From contig JBDRNO010000230.1 of the NCBI GenBank assembly GCA_043811005.1, positions 1-24,555 on the forward strand: a stretch of 24,555 nt of DNA, in the 5' to 3' direction. Shown here piece after piece: positions 16,112 to 22,618 of this stretch (the stretch's first letter is position 1; each line of letters starts with the position of its first letter). A model generated the notes under the pieces. It saw only the letters and a program-made list of their open reading frames with translations. It was not told the DNA's origin and did no database searches. The position numbers and the translations under genes are program-made. The DNA comes from JBDRNO01 sp043811005 (lineage in GTDB: Bacteria > Bacteroidota > Bacteroidia > NORP154).

Positions 16112-16489
16112 ATGAAACAAATCATCAAAACAAACAAAGCTCCTGCCCCGATAGGACCCTATAGCCAGGCAGTACTGTCGAATGGAACATTATACATTTC
16201 AGGGCAAATAGCCATCAACCCCGCTTCTGGAGAATTGGTGCTGGATGATATTCAATCTGAAACCAAACAAGTGATGGAGAACATCAAAGCCATCTTATAC
16301 GATGCGGGTATGGACTTCAGCAATGTAGTAAAGTGCTCAATCTTTATTTCAAACATGGATAATTTTGGACAGATCAACGAAGTGTACGGTTCTTTCTTTA
16401 TCAATAATTATCCGGCAAGAGAGACTGTAGAAGTGGTCAGATTGCCAAAGGATGTTAATGTGGAGATATCGGTGATTGCGGGGGAATAA
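16112..16489 (+). CDS. ridA: RidA family enamine/imine deaminase
   Basis: A 125-residue cytosolic protein of the RidA (YjgF/YER057c/UK114) family, which hydrolyses reactive 2-aminoacrylate and related imines released by PLP enzymes. Family marks are PIGPYSQAV at 13-21, SGQI at 30-33, the catalytic arginine R103 in PARETVEV and E118 near the C-terminus. Length is typical for a full trimer-forming subunit. It follows lptD on the same strand but is separated by the B1 repeat element, so any transcript from lptD would read through that hairpin. The ATG start matches the family N-terminus. Confidence 0.95.
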   Translation: MKQIIKTNKAPAPIGPYSQAVLSNGTLYISGQIAINPASGELVLDDIQSETKQVMENIKAILYDAGMDFSNVVKCSIFISNMDNFGQINEVYGSFFINNYPARETVEVVRLPKDVNVEISVIAGE

Positions 16490-16572
16490 CTTTATGGGAA
16501 TAAACCCAATAACAGGTATTAGAAAAATTAAGAAGTTGTGAAACTATTGTTAACATTTTTAGTGCCTATAAT

Positions 16573-17385
16573 TCATAATTCAGCATCATAACCAATTGAC
16601 TTCTTCACTTTCTCCCAGTCAAGATCAAAATCAATTGCTTTAAAGTCTTCAGGCAGTTTGTATTCAATTGATGTTTTTATTCTCGAATTAACATGAGGAT
16701 GGGTCATTATTATCTCGAAGTTCTCATTATAGCTTCCAACTTCTCTTTTCAATCTTCTAAAAAAAGCTGCCAATGACTGCGGACTAATATTTGATTTAGT
16801 TAGAAGATCCAGTGCATGCAGATCAGCTTCTTTTTCCTGTTTCCTGTCAAACACCGTGGAGACAGCTGTTTTCCCCACCTCGCTAAGAATAACGGCATCA
16901 CCACCTGTTAGAACCGTGAATAAAAAAGTGAGCCCGAACTCCTTTATTAATTTTGTTACGACATGGCGTTTTTCCACATGACCTATTTCATGTGCCAGAA
17001 CAGCCGCCAGCTCTTCGGGATAATCCGTAAATTCTATCAATCCTGAAAATACGAATATATAACCTCCAGGTAAGGTGAAAGCGTTCACTTGAGGATTATC
17101 AATTATTATAATGTTATATTCATAATCGGTAAGCCCAATGTTTTCAAACAGCTGGTTAGTAATAACCGACATTGCCGAGTCTAATGTGGGATTGGAAACA
17201 GCATTGAAAGCAGGATCATTGGATAAAATATCATCAACTATTAACGTGCCAAGTTTTTCTTCTTTTTCAATTGAGAGATCAAGGTCAGATTTGTCCGGGA
17301 AAATAGGTAACAATACAAATATTGCCCACACGACACCAAAAAGAGCTATCAGTTTTAGCAAGTCTAAAAAAATGGATTTCTTCAT
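16573..17385 (-). CDS. M48 family zinc metallopeptidase
   Basis: A 270-residue membrane-anchored or exported metallopeptidase of the M48 (HtpX/BepA-like) group, likely involved in envelope protein quality control. An N-terminal hydrophobic segment lies at about 8-28. The zinc motif is HEIGH (H132, E133, H136), with the third ligand E186 in EKEADLHALDLL. A second hydrophobic stretch at about 148-170 fits the family's insertion between them. LPGGYIFVFSGLI at 105-117 is also typical. It has no TPR repeats, unlike BepA. It is convergent with ridA; the 83-base spacer shows only a weak GGG/CCC hairpin and no strong terminator. Confidence 0.9.
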   Translation of the reverse strand: MKKSIFLDLLKLIALFGVVWAIFVLLPIFPDKSDLDLSIEKEEKLGTLIVDDILSNDPAFNAVSNPTLDSAMSVITNQLFENIGLTDYEYNIIIIDNPQVNAFTLPGGYIFVFSGLIEFTDYPEELAAVLAHEIGHVEKRHVVTKLIKEFGLTFLFTVLTGGDAVILSEVGKTAVSTVFDRKQEKEADLHALDLLTKSNISPQSLAAFFRRLKREVGSYNENFEIIMTHPHVNSRIKTSIEYKLPEDFKAIDFDLDWEKVKKSIGYDAEL

Positions 17386-17402
17386 CCGAATATTTATAAT
17401 TT

Positions 17403-17422
17403 AATGTATCGAAATTTCAAAA
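17403..17422. repeat. Frame A left-end fragment
   Basis: ATGTATCGAAATTTCAAAAA resembles the left end of frame A. A decayed right end may lie at 17768-17796 (TTTTTTTGTCAACTTAAGAG), which would put the four-helix-bundle remnant inside this copy. Confidence 0.3.
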
Positions 17423-17449
17423 ATTTTCCTTTACTGACAGGTGTTCCCG

Positions 17450-17639
17450 CTACTTGTTGATATTGCTTGCTCCTTGCTTCTCGCTACTCGCTATATCGCG
17501 TTCAATTCTATCAATAAAATTATTAAGTTTACTACCTGATTTATCTAACCGATCTCTTAAATTTTAATACAGTCATTTTGTGAATATCGATGGAAAGAGT
17601 TCTTGCTTCCTGCCAAATTTATAGATTTCGGCAACTCAT
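17450..17639 (-). pseudogene. Probable remnant of a four-helix-bundle (IVS-type) protein gene
   Basis: Read on the minus strand from the ATG at 17637-17639, one frame gives IWQEARTLSIDIHKMTV, a typical first-helix sequence of the four-helix-bundle family (TIGR02436-like). It has a stop just before that Ile and another stop after about 16 more codons. The next frame then continues with LRDRLDKSGSKLNNFIDRIE to a stop at 17450, resembling a terminal helix of the family. The middle is missing or shifted, so it cannot make a full protein. The likeness is judged by eye only. Confidence 0.4.
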
Positions 17640-17878
17640 ATTAAATCTTGTTTGCCAGTTGCCAGAAGCGAACGACTTCGTCCTTCGTAGAATACTATTG
17701 TATGATTTCTATATCTCTTTTATTTTGAGGGAATTTGGTAATGAATAGCTATCTTCTACATGTTAATTTTTTTGTCAACTTAAGAGACTTACTGATTGAT
17801 GATTTGTAGGTTTTTATAATTATTTCAAATAGATTTTATGATTTTTACAACAATAAGTATATCTTTGCGGTATATACT
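17640..17878. other. Spacer upstream of the toxin-antitoxin region
   Basis: This 239-base part of the 715-base gap between the peptidase and antitoxin genes contains no gene. There is a short GCCAGTTGCCAGAAGC microrepeat patch near 17653-17668 and an imperfect CGAACGACTTCG palindrome beside it. The rest is AT-rich and featureless apart from the promoter-like boxes at 17837-17867. Confidence 0.4.
17837..17867 (+). promoter_or_regulatory. Possible promoter of the toxin-antitoxin operon
   Basis: TATCTTTG at 17860-17867 matches TAnnTTTG. TATG lies 19 bases upstream, at 17837-17840, one mismatch from TTTG. A transcript from here would run through the whole B2 hairpin element before reaching the antitoxin start. 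Confidence 0.35.
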
Positions 17879-18086
17879 AATAAACTTAAGTTGCTACCTA
17901 TTGAAACTGATTTGGTAATCATCTCCTGTAATAAATTTTATACAGTTACTGGCTGCTGGTTTATGTCTATAATGCTTGTTTTGTAGGAACTTTACCAGCA
18001 ACCAGTACCAAGTAACCAGCAACAGTTCTTTATTACTAATTATATATTCCTATACAAAAAGTAATAAGTGGCACCTTGCGTTAATA
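17879..18086. repeat. Frame B element with terminal inverted repeats (B2)
   Basis: The second copy of frame B, about 208 bases, in the same orientation as B1. Its ends (17879-17900 and 18065-18086) still pair but are more decayed (15 of 22). The inner arms (TTACTGGCTGCTGG near 17947 and ACCAGTACCAAGTAACCAGC near 18001) are retained. Blocks such as ATCATCTCCT, TAATGCTTGTTTT and CAACAGTT are identical to B1. It ends 14 bases before the antitoxin ATG. Confidence 0.75.
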
Positions 18087-18100
18087 AATAATCTATTCTC

Positions 18101-18340
18101 ATGGCGAAAAATTTATCTTTAAAACTTGATGAAGTCATTTATCAGGAAGCTGAAAAAATATTAACTCATATTAATATTCCCAGAAACAGGTATATCAATT
18201 TAGCCGTTGATTGCTATAATAAATTCTATAAGAGGCAATTATTGAAAAGAAAATTGGAAAAAGAATCCAAAATGGTAGCCTCCAATTCAATGGAAATTTT
18301 AAAAGAATTTGAAGCATTAATGGAAGATTACAATGGCTAA
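18101..18340 (+). CDS. Ribbon-helix-helix-like antitoxin of the MazF pair
   Basis: A 79-residue protein with an N-terminal MAKNLSLKLDEVIYQEAEKI-type strand-helix start, typical of ribbon-helix-helix DNA-binding antitoxins. A long basic then acidic helix (about 45-79) would wrap the toxin. It should neutralise the MazF-like toxin encoded next and repress the operon. The assignment rests on size, order and overlap with the toxin more than on a strong motif. The toxin frame overlaps its last 8 bases. Confidence 0.75.
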   Translation: MAKNLSLKLDEVIYQEAEKILTHINIPRNRYINLAVDCYNKFYKRQLLKRKLEKESKMVASNSMEILKEFEALMEDYNG

Positions 18341-18680
18341 AATGAAACATGGAGATATTTGGTTGGTTGACCTTAATCCTCAAATTGGGACAGAACCGGG
18401 CAAAATCAGACCCGTTGTAGTAGTCCAAACAGATCTTCTTAATAATATTCATCCTTCAACCATTATTTGCCCCATTACAAGTGAAGTAAGACCCAAATCA
18501 GATATTCTGAGAATACATATAAAAGCTAAAAAAGGTGGGTTGAAGAAAAATTCTGACATTTTGGCAGATCAAATTAGGGCAATAGATAATAAGCGATTCA
18601 TCACAAAATTAGACAAATTGACTAAAGCAAATCTCGAAAAGTTAAGAACTAATCTAAAAATCATACTGGATTTAGAATAA
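18333..18680 (+). CDS. mazF: MazF/PemK-like endoribonuclease toxin
   Basis: A 115-residue type II toxin of the MazF/PemK (CcdB-fold) family that cuts mRNA at short sequences. Family marks are HGDIWLVDLNPQIGTEPGKIRPVVVVQ at about 5-31, with the conserved GxExGKxRPVVV loop, then STIICPIT near 43-50 and LADQIRAIDNKR near 77-88, with the R and D typical of the active interface. The start at 18333 overlaps the antitoxin by 8 bases. M4 (18342) would start just after the antitoxin stop. Either way the two are translationally coupled. Confidence 0.93.
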   Translation: MAKMKHGDIWLVDLNPQIGTEPGKIRPVVVVQTDLLNNIHPSTIICPITSEVRPKSDILRIHIKAKKGGLKKNSDILADQIRAIDNKRFITKLDKLTKANLEKLRTNLKIILDLE

Positions 18681-18711
18681 AAGGATGCTTATTTAATTTT
18701 GTCATTCGTTT

Positions 18712-18881
18712 ATACGTATCGGAATTTCAATGTTTAGCCACTAATTACACTAATTTACATGAATTATCACATAAAATATTTTTGAAAATGTTAAGTTGTT
18801 AAACAATAATAATTATTAGTGTCAATTCGTGTAAATTCGTGGCTATATTTTTTTTAATTAATTTACGAAATTAAGTTTTTA
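18712..18881. repeat. Frame A repeat with inner GCCAC...GTGGC cassette (A6)
   Basis: The left end GTATCGGAATTTCAATGTTT lies at 18716-18735. The right end AATTTACGAAATTAAGTTTT lies near 18860-18879. The inner cassette has AGCCACTAATTACAC at 18736-18750 inverted against GTGTAAATTCGTGGCT at 18829-18844, with internal TAATTATTAG-like repeats. This cassette differs from those in A4 and A7. It separates mazF from lpdA, and no other features are seen in the 235-base gap. Confidence 0.65.
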
Positions 18882-18915
18882 AAACTTTCAAATTCCTTTA
18901 CTAAAATATACAACC

Positions 18916-20319
18916 ATGAACTACGATCTAATAATTATCGGAAGCGGCCCCGGTGGATATGTTGCAGCTATCAGGGCATCCCAATTGGGTTTACGGACCG
19001 CCATTATTGAAAAAGCTGAAATTGGAGGGATTTGCCTTAACTGGGGTTGTATCCCGATCAAAGCCCTGTTAAAAAGTGCGCAGGTTTTTGAATACATTAA
19101 CCACGCAGAAGATTACGGTATTAAAGTAAGTGGGGTTCAAGGCAATATGAGATCAATGATCGAAAGAAGCCGCGACACTGCTGACCGGATGAGCAAAGGG
19201 GTCCAGTTCCTGATGAAAAAGAACAAAATTGATATTATTAGTGGATTTGGGAAGGTAAAAGCCGCTAATAAAGTTGAAGTCACTGACACCGGTGTGGCAG
19301 GCGATAATGGAAGGACAATAGAGTACGATGCCAAAAACATAATAATAGCTGTTGGCGCAAGCTCCAGCGAGCTCCCGAATTTAAAGATTGACGGTAAAAA
19401 AGTGATTGGTTACAGGGAAGCGTTAGTATTGCCAAAACAACCAAACTCAATGGTGGTTGTTGGTTCAGGGGCAATTGGTGCCGAGTTTGCTTATTTCTAT
19501 CAAACAATCGGAACACAGGTAACATTAATTGAACTTTTGCCTCGTATACTCCCACTTGAAGATGAAGATGTATCCAAACAGCTTGAGCGTTCATTCAAAA
19601 AGACAGGGATGAAAATCATGACAAGCGCCACAGTAGAATCAGTATATACAAAAGGCACAAAGTGTAAGGTGAATGTAAAAGCAAAAAAGGAAGCTGTGAC
19701 CCTTGAAACAGATGTTGTCCTTTCTGCTGTTGGAATAACCGCCAACATTGAAGGAATTGGCTTGGAAGAGGTTGGTATAGCTACTGAAAAGGGCAAAATA
19801 TTAACGAATGATTATTACCAAACCAACATACCCGGCATATATGCCATTGGTGATTGTGTTGGAGGTCATGCACTGGCTCATGTAGCAAGCGCTGAAGGTA
19901 TTATTTGCGTTGAGAAGATAGCCGGGAAAAACCCTGAGCCATTGGATTACAACAATATCCCGTGTTGTACTTATTGCCAGCCGGAAGTTGCCTCTGTGGG
20001 ATATACGGAAAAGGCAGCTAAAGATGCCGGTTATGACGTAAAAGTGGGAAAATTCCCATTCTCTGCCTCTGGCAAAGCAAATGCCGCAGGTCATAAAGAT
20101 GGGTTTGTGAAACTTATCTTTGATTCTAAATATGGTGAACTGTTAGGAGCCCACATGATCGGTTATAATGTTACTGAATTGATCTCAGGGATTGTTGCTG
20201 CCCGAAAATTGGAAACAACTGAACATGAAATCATTAAAACAGTACACCCCCACCCTACTATGAGCGAAGCTATCATGGAAGCCGCTGCTGCAGCTTATGG
20301 TGAAGGAATACATCTGTAA
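18916..20319 (+). CDS. lpdA: Dihydrolipoyl dehydrogenase (E3)
   Basis: A 467-residue cytosolic flavoprotein that reoxidises dihydrolipoamide with NAD+, serving pyruvate, 2-oxoglutarate or branched-chain dehydrogenases and the glycine cleavage system. The N-terminal FAD site is GSGPGGYVAA (9-18). The redox-active disulfide is C40-C45 in CLNWGC. The NAD site GSGAIGAEFAYFY lies near 180-192. A second FAD motif, GIYAIGD, is near 308, and the catalytic H446 and E451 are in HPHPTMSEA at the C-terminus. Length is normal. No 2-oxoacid dehydrogenase subunits are adjacent, so it is probably a shared stand-alone E3. The ATG start fits the family exactly. Confidence 0.97.
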   Translation: MNYDLIIIGSGPGGYVAAIRASQLGLRTAIIEKAEIGGICLNWGCIPIKALLKSAQVFEYINHAEDYGIKVSGVQGNMRSMIERSRDTADRMSKGVQFLMKKNKIDIISGFGKVKAANKVEVTDTGVAGDNGRTIEYDAKNIIIAVGASSSELPNLKIDGKKVIGYREALVLPKQPNSMVVVGSGAIGAEFAYFYQTIGTQVTLIELLPRILPLEDEDVSKQLERSFKKTGMKIMTSATVESVYTKGTKCKVNVKAKKEAVTLETDVVLSAVGITANIEGIGLEEVGIATEKGKILTNDYYQTNIPGIYAIGDCVGGHALAHVASAEGIICVEKIAGKNPEPLDYNNIPCCTYCQPEVASVGYTEKAAKDAGYDVKVGKFPFSASGKANAAGHKDGFVKLIFDSKYGELLGAHMIGYNVTELISGIVAARKLETTEHEIIKTVHPHPTMSEAIMEAAAAAYGEGIHL

Positions 20320-20370
20320 AAATTATTTAAAATTAAGTTAAATATAAACCTGACTGCCGTTAAGCAAGTT

Positions 20371-20462
20371 AAAATAATGTTACTGGGTACTGGGTGGTAT
20401 GTATTGATTACGGACTCGAGTAAAAAACCAACGACCCAGAACCCAGTGCCCAGAATCCAGAA
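20371..20462. repeat. Microrepeat hairpin module (copy C), inverted relative to 22449-22551
   Basis: The left arm ACTGGGTACTGGGTGGTATG lies near 20382-20401. The right arm is a run of CCCAG units at 20434-20461 (ACCCAGAACCCAGTGCCCAG). The reverse complement aligns with 22449-22551: 36 of 39 matches in the first block and 23 of 25 in the last. It lies in the 5' end of the following open frame and gives that frame its ATG. Confidence 0.8.
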
Positions 20463-22380
20463 GCAGTTGATTGAATGCAAAAACATAGATGTTAAAATAA
20501 ATTTTACTAAAACATTGAAACTCCGAGACTATTTAAAATACATTATCAAGGTTTTCGTCTTCTGGTTATTGCTTTTCTTTTTGCACAGATCTTTTTTCCT
20601 GATCTTCCAAACGTATCATATATCAGGGTTTACATTCCACGATATTCTTCTGTGCAACCTGCATTCTATTGCAATGGATATATCTGCAACCTCTTTCATC
20701 CTGGTTCTTCCAACTTTATTAATGATTATACTTCTTTTTACAGAAACCAACCTTATTAAATCAGCCATCCTTTATTATTATTTTGCGATTATTGTCTTTA
20801 GTTCATTTATTAACATTGCTGATATTGGATTATTTTCAGAGTGGGGAAGCAAAATAAACAGAAAAGCTCTTTCCTTCCTGGCGTATCCCAATGAAGCTTT
20901 CGCATCAACATTATCTTCACCGCTTTTCTTGCTTTTATCCATATTTTTTCTTCAAAGTATGGCAGGGATATGGGTATTTAAAAAATTTATTAATAATTCC
21001 TTCAAATTTAAATTACCCCTTTATCAGAAAATTATTTTCCCGGTCATTTTGTTAGCAATTTTATTAACAGGTATCAGAGGCGGGTTTCAAACCTTTCCAA
21101 TCAACAAAAGCTGGGCATATTTCTCAAAGCACAATACTTTAAATGTAGCTGCAGTTAACAGTATGTGGAATTTCATGGAACTTGTTTTTACAAAAGAAGA
21201 AATAATCCAAAATCCATACCAGTACTTCCCTGCCGATGAAGCGCTGAAAATTGTTGAACAAACACATAACTCCCTTATAGACACTACAACTAAAATTTTA
21301 CAAAATCCCCGTCCCAACATAATTATGATTATACTTGAGAGCTGGAGCGGAGACATTATCGAGCCTTTAGGTGGTGAAAATAATGTTTCACCCGGATTTT
21401 CGGAACTATGTAAAGAGGGCCTTTTATTTACAAATTTCTACTCAACCGGTTTCAGGACAGAGCAATGTTTAGCAGCTTTAATAAGTGGTTTCCCGTCACA
21501 ACCAACTACTACAATAATCAGAAAATTCGGCAAATTTGACAAATTGCCAAGCATAGTAAAAGTATTGAGCTCAAATGGATATAATTCCTCTTACTACTAT
21601 GGAGGAGACCTTTATTTTGCAAATGCCGAATCTTATCTTGAATTCGCCGGTTTTGATAAAATCATAGGAGAAAATGACTTTGAATTCAAAAAAAGAACCC
21701 GCTGGGGAGCTTTTGATGAAGAACTTTTCAACTTCTGTATACAAGACATGAAAATCACACAAGAACCATTCTTTAATATTATTATGACCACTACAAGTCA
21801 CGAACCTTTTGACGCCCCTGTTAACGAAGGATTTGAGGGAGATGATCTGCCGCAGTTATACAGGAATACCATTCATTACACGGACAGGTGTCTTGGTCAA
21901 TATATAACAAAAGCCAAAGAACAAGCTTTGTATGAGAATACGCTGTTTATCATCGTTTCTGATCATGCACATAAATACCCGTTAAACAGATCGCATAATC
22001 ATCCTGAAAGACACAGGATACCTTTTTTGCTATATGGCGATGTTCTTAAAGAGGAATTCAGAGGTAAAGAAAACACGAGAGTCGGTTCACACATAGATAT
22101 TCCAGCTACAATACTCGCACAATTAGATATAAAACATGAAACTTTTTTTTGGAGTAAAAACCTCTTTAACAAATTCAAACCTGCTTTTGCTTTTTATGCT
22201 TTTGATGAGGGCTTCGGATGGATCAATGAAAGACAAACCCTGGTTTTCGACCACAAACTAAATAAAGTTGTAATAAAAAAAAACAATAACATTGCCGGGA
22301 AGGATAACGATACGTATCTTAAACAAGGTAAAGCTTATCTTCAAATATTACTTCAGGAATATATTGATTTTAATAATTAA
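20377..22380 (+). CDS. LTA-synthase family (sulfatase-fold) membrane protein
   Basis: An inner-membrane protein with an extracytoplasmic sulfatase-like domain, related to LtaS/phosphoglycerol and phosphoethanolamine transferases; it is likely to modify lipids or surface glycans. There are five transmembrane helices, at about 56-75, 105-122, 130-150, 181-200 and 218-235. The catalytic domain starts at NIIMIILESWSGD (E321 metal ligand), with the nucleophile T361 in GFRTEQ, H475 in SHEPF and D529-H530 in SDHAH as further ligands. From ATG 20377 it is 667 residues, but the first 28 or so are encoded by the inverted repeat module and do not look like protein sequence. A TTG at 20467 gives 637 residues and is a good alternative. 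It lies 57 bases after lpdA. Confidence 0.85.
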   Translation: MLLGTGWYVLITDSSKKPTTQNPVPRIQKQLIECKNIDVKINFTKTLKLRDYLKYIIKVFVFWLLLFFLHRSFFLIFQTYHISGFTFHDILLCNLHSIAMDISATSFILVLPTLLMIILLFTETNLIKSAILYYYFAIIVFSSFINIADIGLFSEWGSKINRKALSFLAYPNEAFASTLSSPLFLLLSIFFLQSMAGIWVFKKFINNSFKFKLPLYQKIIFPVILLAILLTGIRGGFQTFPINKSWAYFSKHNTLNVAAVNSMWNFMELVFTKEEIIQNPYQYFPADEALKIVEQTHNSLIDTTTKILQNPRPNIIMIILESWSGDIIEPLGGENNVSPGFSELCKEGLLFTNFYSTGFRTEQCLAALISGFPSQPTTTIIRKFGKFDKLPSIVKVLSSNGYNSSYYYGGDLYFANAESYLEFAGFDKIIGENDFEFKKRTRWGAFDEELFNFCIQDMKITQEPFFNIIMTTTSHEPFDAPVNEGFEGDDLPQLYRNTIHYTDRCLGQYITKAKEQALYENTLFIIVSDHAHKYPLNRSHNHPERHRIPFLLYGDVLKEEFRGKENTRVGSHIDIPATILAQLDIKHETFFWSKNLFNKFKPAFAFYAFDEGFGWINERQTLVFDHKLNKVVIKKNNNIAGKDNDTYLKQGKAYLQILLQEYIDFNN

Positions 22381-22614
22381 TTGTATAGGAATTTCAATGT
22401 TTAAACTGGATATACTGGTAATGAATTTTAAAATTTAACAATCAGGTACTGGATTCTGGGCGCTGGGTTCTGAGTTGTTGGTTTTTTCTCAAACTTATAG
22501 TCTACACATACCACCCAGCACCCAGTAACCAGTACCCAGCAACATTATCTTATTTATACTTGACTCAATTTTGTATAATTTCTTTTTTTAATCAACTTAC
22601 AAAGTTAAGTTCTT
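22381..22614. repeat. Frame A repeat with inner CCCAG microrepeat cassette (A7)
   Basis: It begins at the base after the preceding stop codon with TTGTATAGGAATTTCAATGT and ends at 22614 with ACTTACAAAGTTAAGTTCTT, four bases before the next ATG. The inner cassette (22449-22551) has arms of CTGGG and CCCAG units. It is the inverted counterpart of copy C at 20371-20462 and also resembles the inner arm of B1 (CCAGTAACCAGT). No other features are seen in this spacer. Confidence 0.75.
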
Positions 22615-22618
22615 CATT

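Noticed and set aside
16490..16572. Rho-independent terminator between convergent ridA and peptidase genes
   Set aside because: Only a 3-4 bp GGG/CCC stem with no following U-run; too weak to call.
15851..18086. CRISPR-like array from the repeated units in this area
   Set aside because: Only two full copies about 2 kb apart with genes between them, inverted internal structure and no regular spacers; no cas genes are present.
20371..22551. Composite transposon around the LTA-synthase-like gene
   Set aside because: No transposase is present in or next to the bracketed segment, and the modules look like hairpin repeats rather than insertion sequence ends; kept only as an inverted-repeat observation.
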